Source: Persicaria tinctoria
Lineage: Eukaryota; Streptophyta; Magnoliopsida; Caryophyllales; Polygonaceae
Direction: 5' to 3'
Assembly (NCBI GenBank): GCA_037127255.1
Contig: JBANSL010000006.1
Coordinates: 84,747,350 to 84,811,349 of the forward strand
Length of the DNA stretch: 64,000 bases
Shown here: one piece after another, positions 36,771 through 50,800 of the stretch
Layout: the number at the start of each line of letters is the position of its first letter
Position numbering within the stretch: the stretch's first letter is position 1
The notes under the pieces: generated by a model
Database searches by the model: none
What the model was told of the DNA's origin: nothing
The model's input: only the letters and a program-made list of their open reading frames with translations
Translations under genes and position numbers: made by a program

Positions 36771-38198
36771 TATTTTATATTAAGTCCCAGAGACGCTGGA
36801 GCTTGGCTCCGCGTCGGGCCTCCGATCGAATCTGCATTCTCGGAGATGATATTTTATATTAAGACCTAGAGGCGCAGGAGCTTGGCTCCACGTCGGGCCT
36901 CCGATTGAATCTGCATTCTCGGAGATGATATTTTATATTAAGTCCCAGAGACGCTGGAGCTTGGCTCCGTGTCGGGCCTCCGATCGAATCTGCATTCTCG
37001 GAGATGATATTTTATATTAAGTCCTAGGATGTTGGAGCTTGGCTCCGCGTCGGACCTCCGATCGAATCTGCATTCTCGGAGATGATAATTTATATTAAGT
37101 CCCAAAGACGCTGGAGCTCGGCTCCGCCTCGGGCCTTCGATCGAATCTGCATTTTCGGAGATGATATTTTATATTAAGTCCCAGAGACGCTGGAGCTTGG
37201 CTCCACGTCGGGCATCCGATTGAATCTTCAGTCTCGGAGATGATATTTTATATTAAGTCCTAGAGACGCTGGAGCTTGACTCCGCGTCGGGCCTCCGATC
37301 GAATCTGCATTCTCGGAGATGATATTTTATATTAAGTCCTAGGATACTGGAGCTTGGCTCCGTGTCGGACCTCCGAACGAATCTGCATTCTCGGAGATGA
37401 TAATTTATATTATGTCCCAAAGACGCTGGAGCTTGGCTCCGCATCGGGCCTCCGACCGAATCTGCATACTCGGAGATGATATTTTATATTAAGTCCTAGG
37501 ACGCTTGAGCTTGGCTCCGCGTCGGGACTCCGATCGAATCTGCATTCTCGGGGATGATATTTTATATTAAGTCCCAGTGGCGCTGGAGCTTGGCTCCGCG
37601 TCGGACCTCGGATCGAATCTGCATTCTCGGAGATGATATTTTATATTAAGTCCTAGAACGCTAGAGCTTGGCTCCGCCTCGGGCCTCCGATCGAATCTGC
37701 ATTCTCGGTGATAATATTTTATATTAAGTCCTAGGACGCTGGAGCTTGGCTCCGCGTTGGGCCTCCGATCGAATCTGCATTCTCGGAGATGATATTTTAT
37801 ATTAAGTCCTAGGATGCTGGAGCTTGGCTTCGCGTCGGGCCTCCGATCGAATCTGCATTCTCGGAGATGATATTTTATATTAAGTCCCAGACACGCTAGA
37901 GCTTGGCTCCGCGTCGGGCCTCCGACCGAATCTGCATTGTCGGAGATAATATTTTATATTAAGTCCTAGGACGCTGGAGCTTGGATCCACGTCTGGCCTC
38001 CGATCGAATCTGCAATTTTGGAGATGATATTTTATATTGAGTCCTAGGATGCTGGAGCTTGGCTCCGCGTCGGGCCTCCGATCGAATCTGCATTCTCGGA
38101 GATGATATTTTATATTAAGTCCCAGACACGCTGGAGCTTGGCTCCGTGTTGGGCCTCCGATCGAATCTGCATTCTCGGAGATGATATTTTATATTAAG
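36771..38198. repeat. Mosaic satellite stretch
   Basis: Monomers here resemble those at 47.7-48.3 kb; 37,253-37,444 aligns with 47,771-47,962 at an offset of 10,518 bp. The rare GGCATCCGATTGAATCTTCAG-type monomer is near 37,212, and recurs near 43,966, 47,736 and 50,636. A BamHI variant lies near 37,983. No HOR of its own and no gene were found. Confidence 0.68.
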
Positions 38199-39612
38199 AC
38201 CTAGAGACGCTGGAGCTTGGCTCCACGTCGGGCCTCCGATTGAATCTGCATTCTCGGAGATGATATTTTCTATTAAATCCCACAGACGCTGGAGCTTGGC
38301 TCCGCGTCGGGCCTCCGATCGAATCTGCATTCTCGGAGATGATAATTTATATTATGTCCTAGAACTCTAGAGCTTGGCTCCGCATCGGGCCTCCGATCGA
38401 ATCTGCATTCTCGGAGATGATATTTTACATTAAGTCCTAGGACGCTGGAGCTTGGCTCCGCGTCGGGCCTCCGATCGAATCAGCATTCTCGGAGATGATA
38501 TTTTATATTAAGTCCTAGGACACTGGAGCTTGGGTCCGGGTAGGGCCTCCGATCGAATCTCCATTCTCGGAGATGATATTTTATATTAAGTCCTAGAGAC
38601 GCTAGAGCTTGGCTCCACGTCGGGCCTCCGATCGAATCCGCATTCTCGGAGATGATATTTTATATTAAGTCCTAGAGACGCTAGAGCTTGGCTCCACGTC
38701 GGGCCTCCGATCGAATCTACATTCTCGGAGATGATATTTTATATTATGTCCCAGAGACGCCGGAGCTTGGCTCCGCGTCGGGCCTCCGATCGAATCTGCA
38801 TTCTCGGAGATGATATTTTATATTAAGTCCTAGGACGCTTGAGCTTGGCTCCGCGTCGGCCCTCCGATCGAATCTGCATTCTCGGAGATGATATTTTATA
38901 TTAAGACCTAGAGACGCTGGAGCTTGGCTCCACGTCGGGCCTCCGATTGAATCTGCATTCTCGGAGATGATATTTTCTATTAAATCCCACAGACGCTGGA
39001 GCTTGGCTCCGCGTCGGGCCTCCGATCGAATCTGCATTCTCGGAGATGATAATTTATATTATGTCCTAGAACTCTAGAGCTTGGCTCCGCATCGGGCCTC
39101 CGATCGAATCTGCATTCTCGGAGATGATATTTTACATTAAGTCCTAGGACGCTGGAGCTTGGCTCCGCGTCGGGCCTCCGATCGAATCAGCATTCTCGGA
39201 GATGATATTTTATATTAAGTCCTAGGACACTGGAGCTTGGGTCCGGGTAGGGCCTCCGATCGAATCTCCATTCTCGGAGATGATATTTTATATTAAGTCC
39301 TAGAGACGCTAGAGCTTGGCTCCACGTCGGGCCTCCGATCGAATCCGCATTCTCGGAGATGATATTTTATATTAAGTCCTAGAGACGCTAGAGCTTGGCT
39401 CCACGTCGGGCCTCCGATCGAATCTACATTCTCGGAGATGATATTTTATATTATGTCCCAGAGACGCCGGAGCTTGGCTCCGCGTCGGGCCTCCGATCGA
39501 ATCTGCATTCTCGGAGATGATATTTTATATTAAGTCCTAGGACGCTTGAGCTTGGCTCCGCGTCGGCCCTCCGATCGAATCTGCATTCTCGGAGATGATA
39601 TTTTATATTAAG
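38199..39612. repeat. HOR of 707 bp (9 monomers), two copies
   Basis: ACCTAGAGACGCTGG occurs at 38,199 and 38,906. Both copies contain TTTTCTATTAAATCCCACAG, CTAGAACTCTAGAGC and GGGTCCGGGTAGGG in the same order. The second copy diverges at about 39,612. A TTATGTCCC plus GACGCCGG monomer closes the cassette in each copy (38,745 and 39,452). Confidence 0.87.
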
Positions 39613-40269
39613 TCCTAGGATGCTGGAGCTTGGCTCCGCGTCGGACCTCCGATCGAATCTGCATTCTCGGAGATAATAATTTATATTAAGTCCCAGAGAC
39701 GCTGGAGATTGGCTCCGCATCGGGCCTCTGACCGAATTTGCATTCTCGAAGATGATATTTTATATTAAGTCCTAGGACACTTGAGCTTGGCTCCGCGTCG
39801 GGACTCCGATCGAATCTGCATTCTCGTAGATGATATTTTATATTAAGTCCTAGTGACGCTGGAGCTTGGCTCGGCCTCGGACCTCGGATCGAATCTGCAT
39901 TCTCGGAGATGATATTTTATATTAAGTCCTAGAACGCTAGAGCTTGGCTCCGCATCGGGCCTCCGATCGAATCTGCATTCCCGGTGATAATATTTTATAT
40001 TAAGTCCTAGGACGCTGGAGCTTGGCTCCGCGTCGGGCCTCCGATCGAATCTGCATTCTCGGAGATGATATTTTATATTAAGTCCTAGGATGCTGGAGCT
40101 TGGCTCCGCGTCGGGCCTCCGATCGAATCTGCATTCTCGGAGATGATATTTTATATTAAGTTCCAGACACGCTGGAGCTTGGCTCCGCGTTGGGCCTCCA
40201 ATCGAATCTGCATTCTCGGAGATGATATTTTATATTAAGACCTAGAGACGTTGGAGCTTGGCTCCACGT
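39613..40269. repeat. Satellite stretch shared with 51.86-52.51 kb
   Basis: Bases about 39,600-40,379 recur at 51,844-52,623 at an offset of 12,244 bp. The distinctive CCTAGTGACGC with GGCTCGGCCTCGG occurs at 39,849 and 52,093. The run leads directly into the 3,768-bp repeat. Confidence 0.78.
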
Positions 40270-43200
40270 CGGGCCTCCGATTGAATCTGCATTCTCGGAG
40301 ATGATATTTTCTATTAAATCCCACAGACGCTGGAGCTTGGCTCCGCGTCGGGCCTCCGATCGAATCTGCATTCTCGGAGATGATAATTTATATTATGTCC
40401 TAGAACTCTAGAGCTTGGCTCTGCATCGGGCCTCCGATCGAATCTGCATTCTCGGAGATGATATTTTACATTAAATCCTAGGACGCTGGAGCTTGGCTCC
40501 GCGTCGGGCCTCCGATCGAATCAGCATTCTCGGAGATGATAATTTATATTAAGTCCTAGGACACTGGAGCTTGGGTCCGGGTATGGCCTCCGATCGAATC
40601 TCCATTCTCGGAGATGATATTTTATATTAAGTCCTAGAGACGCTAGAGCTTGGCTCCACGTCGGGCCTCCGATCGAATCCGCATTCTCGGAGATGATATT
40701 TTATATTAAGTCCTAGAGACGCTAGAGCTTGGCTCCACGTCGGGCCTCCAATCGAATCTACATTCTCGGAGATGATATTTTATATTATGTCCCAGAGACG
40801 CCGGAGCTTGGCTCCGCGTCGGGCCTCCGATCGAATCTGCATTCTCGGAGATGATATTTTATATTAAGTCCTAGGACGCTTGAGCTTGGCTCCGCGTCGG
40901 CCCTCCGATCGAATCTGCATTCTCGGAGATGATATTTTATATTAAGTCCCAGAGACGCTGGAGCTTGGCTCTGCGTCGGACCTCGGATCGAATCTGTATT
41001 CTCGGAGATGATATTTTATATTAAGTCCCAGAGACGCTAGAGCTTGGCTCCGCGTCGGGCCTCCGACCGAATCTGCATTCTCGGAGATGATATTTTATAT
41101 TAAGTCCTAGGACGCTGGAGCTTGGCTCCGCGTCGGGCCTCCGATCGAATCAGCATTCTCGGAGATGATATTTTATATTAAGTCCTAGGACACTGGAGCT
41201 TGGGTCCGGGTAGGGCCTCCGATCGAATCTCCATTCTCGGAGATGATATTTTATATTAAGTCCTAGAGACGCTAGAGCTTGGCTCCACGTCGGGCCTCCG
41301 ATCGAATCCGCATTCTCGGAGATGATATTTTATATTAAGTCCTAGAGACGCTAGAGCTTGGCTCCACGTCGGGCCTCCGATCGAATCTACATTCTCGGAG
41401 ATGATATTTTATATTATGTCCCAGAGACGCCGGAGCTTGGTTCCGCGTCGGGCCTCCGATCGAATCTGCATTCTCGGAGATGATATTTTATATTAAGTCC
41501 TAGGACGCTTGAGCTTGGCTCCGCGTCGGCCCTCCGATCGAATCTGCATTCTCGGAGATGATATTTTATATTAAGTCCCAGAGACGCTGGAGCTTGGCTC
41601 TGCGTCGGACCTCGGATCGAATCTGTATTCTCGGAGATGATATTTTATATTAAGTCCCAGAGACGCTAGATCTTGGCTCCGCGTCGGGCCTCCGACCGAA
41701 TCTGCATTCTCGGAGATGATATTTTATATTAGGTCCTAGGACGCTGGAGCTTGGCTCCACGTCGGGCCTCCGATCGAACCTGCATTCTCGGAGATGATAT
41801 TTTCTATTAAATCCCAGAGACGCTAGAGCTTGGCTCCGCGTCGGGCCTCCGATCGAATCTGAATTCTCGGAGATGATATTTTATATTAAGTCCTAGAACG
41901 CTAGAGCTTGGCTCCGCATCGGGCCTCCGATCGAATCTGCATTGTCGGAGATAATATTTTATATTAAGTCCTAGGACGCTGTAGCTTAGATCCACGTCGG
42001 GCCTCCGATCGAATCTACAATTTTGGAGATGATATTTTATATTAAGTCCTAGGATGCTGGAGCTTGGCTCCGCGTCGGGCCTCCGATCGAATCTGCATTC
42101 TCGGAGATGATATTTTATATTAAGTCCTAGACATGCTGGAGCTTGGCTCCGCGTCGGACCTCCGAACGAATCTGCATTCTCGGAGATGATAATTTATATT
42201 AAGTCCTAGGATGCTGGAGCTTGGCTCCGCGTCGGACCTCCGAACGAATCTGCATTCTCGGAGATGATAATTTATATTAAGTCCCAAAGACGCTGGAGCT
42301 TGGCTCCGCATCGGGCCTCCGACCGAATCTGCATACTCGGAGATGATATTTTATATTAAGTCCTAGGACGCTTGAGCTTGGCTCCGCGTCGGGACTCCGA
42401 TCGAATCTGCATTCTCGGAGATGATATTTTATATTAAGTCCCAGTGGCGCTGGAGCTTGGCTCCGCGTCGGACCTCGGATCGAATCTGCATTCTCGGAGA
42501 TGATATTTTATATTAAGTCCTAGAACGCTCGAGCTTGGCTCCGCATCGGGCCTCCGATCGAATCTGCATTCTCGGTGATAATATTTTATATTAAGTCCTA
42601 GGACGCTGGAGCTTGGCTCCGCGTCGGGCCTCCGATCGAATCTGCATTCTCGGAGATGATATTTTATATTAAGTCCTAGGATGCTGGAGCTTGGCTTCGC
42701 GTCGGGCCTCCGATCGAATCTGCATTCTCGGAGATGATATTTTATATTAAGTCCCAGACACGCTGGAGCTTGGCTCCGTGTTGGGCCTCCGATCGAATCT
42801 GCATTCTCGGAGATGATATTTTATATTAAGACCTAGAGACGCTGGAGCTTGGCTCCACGTCGGGCCTCCGATTGAATCTGCATTCTCGGAGATGATATTT
42901 TCTATTAAATCCCAGAGACGCTGGAGCTTGGCTCCTCTTCGGGCCTCCGATCGAATCTGCATTCTCGGAGATAATATTTTATATTAAGTCCTAGGACGCT
43001 GGAGCTTGGATCCACGTCGGTCTCCGATCGAATCTGCACTTTTGGAGATGATATTTTATATTAAGCCCTAGGATGCTGGAGCTTGGCTCCGCGTCGGGCC
43101 TCCGATCGAATCTGCATTCTCGGAGATGATATTTTATATTAAGACCTAGAGACGTTGGAGCTTGGCTCCACGTCGGGCCTCCGATTGAATCTGCATTCTC

Positions 43201-46200
43201 GGAGATAATAATTTATATTAAGTCCCAGAGACGCTGGAGATTGGCTCCGCATCGGGCCTCTGACCGAATTTGCATTCTCGAAGATGATATTTTATATTAA
43301 GTCCTAGGACACTTGAGCTTGGCTCCGCGTCGGGACTCCGATCGAATCTGCATTCTCGTAGATGATATTTTATATTAAGTCCCAGAGACGCTAGAGCTTG
43401 GCTCCGCGTCGGGCCTTCGACCGAATCTGCATTCTCGGAGATGATATTTTATATTAAGTCCTAGGACGCTAGAGCTTGGCTCCACGTCGGGCCTCCGATC
43501 GAACCTGCATTCTCGGAGATGATAGTTTCTATTAAATCCCAGAGACGCTAGAGCTTGGCTCCGCGTCGGGCCTCCGATCGAATCTGAATTCTCGGAGATG
43601 ATATTTTATATTAAGTCCTAGAACGCTAGAGCTTGGCTCCGCATCGGGCCTCCGATCGAATCTGCATTGTCGGAGATAATATTTTATATTAAGTCCTAGG
43701 ACGCTAGAGCTTGGATCCACGTCGGGCCTCCGATCGAATCTGCAATTTTGGAGATGATATTTTATATTAAGTCCTAGGATGCTGGAGCTTGGCTCCGCGT
43801 CGGGCCTCCGATCGAATCTGCATTCTCGGAGATGATATTTGATATTAAGTCCCAGACACGCTGGAGCTTCGCTCCGGGTTGGGCCTCCGATCGAATCTGC
43901 ATTCTCGGAGATGATATTTTATATTAAGACCTAGAGACGCTGGAGCATGGCTCCACGTCGGGCATCCGATTGAATCTTCAGTCTCGGAGATGATATTTTA
44001 TATTAAGTCCTAGAGACGCTGGAGCTTGACTCCGCGTCGGGCCTCCGATTGAATCTGCATTCTCGGAGATGATATTTTCTATTAAATCCCACAGACGCTG
44101 GAGCTTGGCTCCGCGTCGGGCCTCCGATCGAATCTGCATTCTCGGAGATGATAATTTATATTATGTCCTAGAACTCTAGAGCTTGGCTCCGCATCGGGCC
44201 TCCGATCGAATCTGCATTCTCGGAGATGATATTTTACATTAAATCCTAGGACGCTGGAGCTTGGCTCCGCGTCGGGCCTCCGATCGAATCAGCATTCTCG
44301 GAGATGATAATTTATATTAAGTCCTAGGACACTGGAGCTTGGGTCCGGGTATGGCCTCCGATCGAATCTCCATTCTCGGAGATGATATTTTATATTAAGT
44401 CCTAGAGACGCTAGAGCTTGGCTCCACGTCGGGCCTCCGATCGAATCCGCATTCTCGGAGATGATATTTTATATTAAGTCCTAGAGACGCTAGAGCTTGG
44501 CTCCACGTCGGGCCTCCAATCGAATCTACATTCTCGGAGATGATATTTTATATTATGTCCCAGAGACGCCGGAGCTTGGCTCCGCGTCGGGCCTCCGATC
44601 GAATCTGCATTCTCGGAGATGATATTTTATACTAAGTCCTAGGACGCTTGAGCTTGGCTCCGCGTTGGCCCTCCGATCGAATCTGCATTCTCGGAGATGA
44701 TATTTTATATTAAGTCCCAGAGACGCTGGAGCTTGGCTCTGCGTCGGACCTCGGATCGAATCTGTATTCTCGGAGATGATATTTTATATTAAGTCCCAGA
44801 GACGCTAGAGCTTGGCTCCGCGTCGGGCCTCCGACCGAATCTGCATTCTCGGAGATGATATTTTATATTAAGTCCTAGGACGCTGGAGCTTGGCTCCGCG
44901 TCGGGCCTCCGATCGAATCAGCATTCTCGGAGATGATATTTTATATTAAGTCCTAGGACACTGGAGCTTGGGTCCGGGTAGGGCCTCCGATCGAATCTCC
45001 ATTCTCGGAGATGATATTTTATATTAAGTCCTAGAGACGCTAGAGCTTGGCTCCACGTCGGGCCTCCGATCGAATCCGCATTCTCGGAGATGATATTTTA
45101 TATTAAGTCCTAGAGACGCTAGAGCTTGGCTCCACGTCGGGCCTCCGATCGAATCTACATTCTCGGAGATGATATTTTATATTATGTCCCAGAGACGCCG
45201 GAGCTTGGTTCCGCGTCGGGCCTCCGATCGAATCTGCATTCTCGGAGATGATATTTTATATTAAGTCCTAGGACGCTTGAGCTTGGCTCCGCGTCGGCCC
45301 TCCGATCGAATCTGCATTCTCGGAGATGATATTTTATATTAAGTCCCAGAGACGCTGGAGCTTGGCTCTGCGTCGGACCTCGGATCGAATCTGTATTCTC
45401 GGAGATGATATTTTATATTAAGTCCCAGAGACGCTAGATCTTGGCTCCGCGTCGGGCCTCCGACCGAATCTGCATTCTCGGAGATGATATTTTATATTAG
45501 GTCCTAGGACGCTGGAGCTTGGCTCCACGTCGGGCCTCCGATCGAACCTGCATTCTCGGAGATGATATTTTCTATTAAATCCCAGAGACGCTAGAGCTTG
45601 GCTCCGCGTCGGGCCTCCGATCGAATCTGAATTCTCGGAGATGATATTTTATATTAAGTCCTAGAACGCTAGAGCTTGGCTCCGCATCGGGCCTCCGATC
45701 GAATCTGCATTGTCGGAGATAATATTTTATATTAAGTCCTAGGACGCTGTAGCTTAGATCCACGTCGGGCCTCCGATCGAATCTACAATTTTGGAGATGA
45801 TATTTTATATTAAGTCCTAGGATGCTGGAGCTTGGCTCCGCGTCGGGCCTCCGATCGAATCTGCATTCTCGGAGATGATATTTTATATTAAGTCCTAGAC
45901 ATGCTGGAGCTTGGCTCCGCGTCGGACCTCCGAACGAATCTGCATTCTCGGAGATGATAATTTATATTAAGTCCTAGGATGCTGGAGCTTGGCTCCGCGT
46001 CGGACCTCCGAACGAATCTGCATTCTCGGAGATGATAATTTATATTAAGTCCCAAAGACGCTGGAGCTTGGCTCCGCATCGGGCCTCCGACCGAATCTGC
46101 ATACTCGGAGATGATATTTTATATTAAGTCCTAGGACGCTTGAGCTTGGCTCCGCGTCGGGAATCCGATCGAATCTGCATTCTCGGAGATGATATTTTAT

Positions 46201-47805
46201 ATTAAGTCCCAGTGGCGCTGGAGCTTGGCTCCGCGTCGGACCTCGGATCGAATCTGCATTCTCGGAGATGATATTTTATATTAAGTCCTAGAACGCTCGA
46301 GCTTGGCTCCGCATCGGGCCTCCGATCGAATCTGCATTCTCGGTGATAATATTTTATATTAAGTCCTAGGACGCTGGAGCTTTGCTCCGCGTCGGGCCTC
46401 CGATCGAATCTGCATTCTCGGAGATGATATTTTATATTAAGTCCTAGGATGCTGGAGCTTGGCTTCGCGTCGGGCCTCCGATCGAATCTGCATTCTCGGA
46501 GATGATATTTTATATTAAGTCCCAGACACGCTGGAGCTTGGCTCCGTGTTGGGCCTCCGATCGAATCTGCATTCTCGGAGATGATATTTTATATTAAGAC
46601 CTAGAGACGCTGGAGCTTGGCTCCACGTCGGGCCTCCGATTGAATCTGCATTCTCGGAGATGATATTTTCTATTAAATCCCAGAGACGCTAGAGCTTGGC
46701 TCCTCTTCGGGCCTCCGATCGAATCTGCATTCTCGGAGATAATATTTTATATTAAGTCCTAGGACGCTGGAGCTTGGATCCACGTCGGTCTCCGATCGAA
46801 TCTGCACTTTTGGAGATGATATTTTATATTAAGCCCTAGGATGCTGGAGCTTGGCTCCGCGTCGGGCCTCCGATCGAATCTGCATTCTCGGAGATGATAT
46901 TTTATATTAAGACCTAGAGACGTTGGAGCTTGGCTCCACGTCGGGCCTCCGATTGAATCTGCATTCTCGGAGATAATAATTTATATTAAGTCCCAGAGAC
47001 GCTGGAGATTGGCTCCGCATCGGGCCTCTGACCGAATTTGCATTCTCGAAGATGATATTTTATATTAAGTCCTAGGACACTTGAGCTTGGCTCCGCGTCG
47101 GGACTCCGATCGAATCTGCATTCTCGTAGATGATATTTTATATTAAGTCCCAGAGACGCTAGAGCTTGGCTCCGCGTCGGGCCTTCGACCGAATCTGCAT
47201 TCTCGGAGATGATATTTTATATTAAGTCCTAGGACGCTAGAGCTTGGCTCCACGTCGGGCCTCCGATCGAACCTGCATTCTCGGAGATGATAGTTTCTAT
47301 TAAATCCCAGAGACGCTAGAGCTTGGCTCCGCGTCGGGCCTCCGATCGAATCTGAATTCTCGGAGATGATATTTTATATTAAGTCCTAGAACGCTAGAGC
47401 TTGGCTCCGCATCGGGCCTCCGATCGAATCTGCATTGTCGGAGATAATATTTTATATTAAGTCCTAGGACGCTAGAGCTTGGATCCACGTCGGGCCTCCG
47501 ATCGAATCTGCAATTTTGGAGATGATATTTTATATTAAGTCCTAGGATGCTGGAGCTTGGCTCCGCGTCGGGCCTCCGATCGAATCTGCATTCTCGGAGA
47601 TGATATTTGATATTAAGTCCCAGACACGCTGGAGCTTGGCTCCGGGTTGGGCCTCCGATCGAATCTGCATTCTCGGAGATGATATTTTATATTAAGACCT
47701 AGAGACGCTGGAGCATGGCTCCACGTCGGGCATCCGATTGAATCTTCAGTCTCGGAGATGATATTTTATATTAAGTCCTAGAGACGCTGGAGCTTGACTC
47801 CGCGT
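40270..47805. repeat. HOR of 3,768 bp (48 monomers), two copies
   Basis: The copies are 40,270-44,037 and 44,038-47,805, the longest repeat unit in the window. CCACAGACGC occurs at 40,321 and 44,089, and EcoRI variants at 41,861 and 45,629 and at 43,586 and 47,354, all 3,768 bp apart. By eye I noticed only a handful of substitutions (for example near 44,632, 44,666, 46,152, 46,382 and 46,690), so identity is about 99.8%. Each copy contains two cassette series ending TTATGTCCC plus GACGCCGG. It is either a very recent duplication or an assembly duplication. Confidence 0.9.
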
Positions 47806-50800
47806 CGGGCGTCCGATCGAATCTGCATTCTCGGAGATGATATTTTATATTAAGTCCTAGGATGCTGGAGCTTGGCTCCGCGTCGGACCTCCGAACGAAT
47901 CTGCATTCTCGGAGATGATAATTTATATTATGTCCCAAAGACGCTGGAGCTTGGCTCCGCATCGGGCCTCCGACCGAATCTACATACTCGGAGATGATAT
48001 TTTATATTAAGTCCTAGGACGCTTGAGCTTGGCTCCGCGTCGGGACTCCGATCGAATCTGCATTCTCGGAGATGATATTTTATATTAAGTCCCAGTGGCG
48101 CTGGAGCTTGGCTCCGCGTCGGACCTCGGATCGAATCTGCATTCTCGGAGATGATATTTTATATTAAGTCCTAGAACGCTCGAGCTTGGCTCCGCATCGG
48201 GCCTCCGATCGAATCTGCATTCTCGGAGATGATATTTTATATTAAGTCCTAGGATGCTGGAGCTTGGCTTCGCGTCGGGCCTCCGATCAAATCTGCATTC
48301 TCGGAGATGATATTTTATATTAAGTCCCAGACACGCTGGAGCTTGGCTCCGTGTTGGGCCTCCGATCGAATCTGCATTCTCGGAGATGATATTTTATATT
48401 AAGACCTAGAGACGCTGGAGCTGGGCTCCACGCCGGGCCTCCGATTGAATCTGCATTCTCGGAGATGATATTTTCTATTAAATCCCAGAGACGCTGGAGC
48501 TTGGCTCCTCTTCGGGCCTCCGATCGAATCTGCATTCTCGGAGATAATATTTTATATTAAGTCCTAGGACGCTGGAGCTTGGATCTACGTCAGTCTCCGA
48601 TCGAATCTGCACTTTTGGAGATGATATTTTATATTAAGCCCTAGGATGCTGGAGCCTGGCTCCGCGTCGGGCCTCCGATCGAATCTGCATTCTCGGAGAT
48701 GATATTTTATATTGAGTCCCAGACACGCTGGAGCTTGGCTCCGCGTTGGGCCTCCGATCGAATATGCATTCTCGGAGATGATATTTTATATTAAGACCTA
48801 GAGACGTTGGAGCTTGGCTCCACGTCGGGCCTCCGATTGAATCTGCAGTCTCGGAGATGATATTTTATATTAAGTCCTAGAGACGCTGGAGCTTGGCTCC
48901 GCGTTGGGCCTCCGATCGAATCTGCATTCTCGGAGATGATATTTTATATTAAGTCCTAGGATGCTGGAGCTTGGCTCCGCGTCGGACCTCCGATCGAATC
49001 TGCATTCTCGGAGATGATATTTTATATTAAGTCCTAGGATGCTGGAGCTTGGCTCCGCGTCGGACCTCGGATCAAATCTGCATTCTCGGAGATGATATTT
49101 TATATTAAGTCCTAGAACGCTCGAGCTTGGCTCCGCATCGGGCCTCCGATCGAATCTGCATTCTCGGTGATAATATTTTATATTAAGTCCTAGAACGCTG
49201 GACCTTGGCTCCGCGTCGGGCCTCCGATCGAATCTGCATTCTCGGAGATGATATTTTATATTAAGTCCTAGGATGCTGGAGCTTGGCTTCGCGTCGGGCC
49301 TCCGATCGAATCTGCATTCTCGGAGATGATATTTTATATTAAGTCCCAGACACGCTGGAGCTTGGCTCCGTGTTGGGCCTCCGATCGAATCTGCATTCTC
49401 GGAGATGATATTTTATATTAAGACCTAGAGACGCTGGAGCTTGGCTCCACGCCGGGCCTCCGATTGAATCTGCATTCTCGGAGATGATATTTTCTATTAA
49501 ATCCCAGAGACGCTGGAGCTTGGCTCCTCTTCGGGCCTCCGATCGAATCTGCATTCTCGGAGATAATATTTTATATTAAGTCCTAGGACGCTGGAGCTTG
49601 GATCCACGTCGGTCTCCGATCGAATCTGCACTTTTGGAGATGATATTTTATATTAAGCCCTAGGATGCTGGAGCTTGGCTCCGCGTCGGGCCTCCGATCG
49701 AATCTGCATTCTCGGAGATGATATTTTATATTGAGTCCCAGACACGCTGGAGCTTGGCTCCGCGTTGGGCCTCCGATCGAATCTGCATTCTCGGAGATGA
49801 TATTTTATATTAAGACCTAGAGACGTTGGAGCTTGGCTCCACGTCGGGCCTCCGATTGAATCTGCATTCTCGGAGATAATAATTTATATTAAGTCCCAGA
49901 GACGCTGGAGATTGGCTCCGCATCGGGCCTCTGACCGAATTTGCATTCTCGAAGATGATATTTTATATTAAGTCCTAGGACACTTGAGCTTGGCTCCGCG
50001 TCGGGACTCCGATCGAATCTGCATTCTCGTAGATGATATTTTATATTAAGTCCCAGAGACGCTAGAGCTTGGCTCCGCGTCGGGCCTTCGACCGAATCTG
50101 CATTCTCGGAGATGATATTTTATATTAAGTCCTAGGACGCTAGAGCTTGGCTCCACGTCGGGCCTCCGATCGAACCTCCATTCTCGGAGATGATAGTTTC
50201 TATTAAATCCCAGAGACGCTAGAGCTTGGCTCCGCGTCGGGCCTCCGATCGAATCTGAATTCTCGGAGATGATATTTTATATTAAGTCCTAGAACGCTAG
50301 AGCTTGGCTCCGCATCGGGCCTCCGATCGAATCTGCATTGTCGGAGATAATATTTTATATTAAGTCCTAGGACGCTGGAGCTTGGATCCACGTCGGGCCT
50401 CCGATCGAATCTGCAATTTTGGAGATGATATTTTATATTAAGTCCTAGGATGCTGGAGCTTGGCTCCGCGTCGGGCCTCCGATCGAATCTGCATTCTCGG
50501 AGATGATATTTGATATTAAGTCCCAGACACGCTGGAGCTTGGCTCCGGGTTGGGCCTCCGATCGAATCTGCATTCTCGGAGATGATATTTTATATTAAGA
50601 CCTAGAGACGCTGGAGCATGGCTCCACGTCGGGCATCCGATTGAATCTTCAGTCTCGGAGATGATATTTTATATTAAGTCCTAGAGACGCTGGAGCTTGA
50701 CTCCGCGTCGGGCCTCCGATCGAATCTGCATTCTCGGAGATGATATTTTATATTAAGTCCTAGGATGCTGGAGCTTGGCTCCGCGTCGGACCTCCGAACG

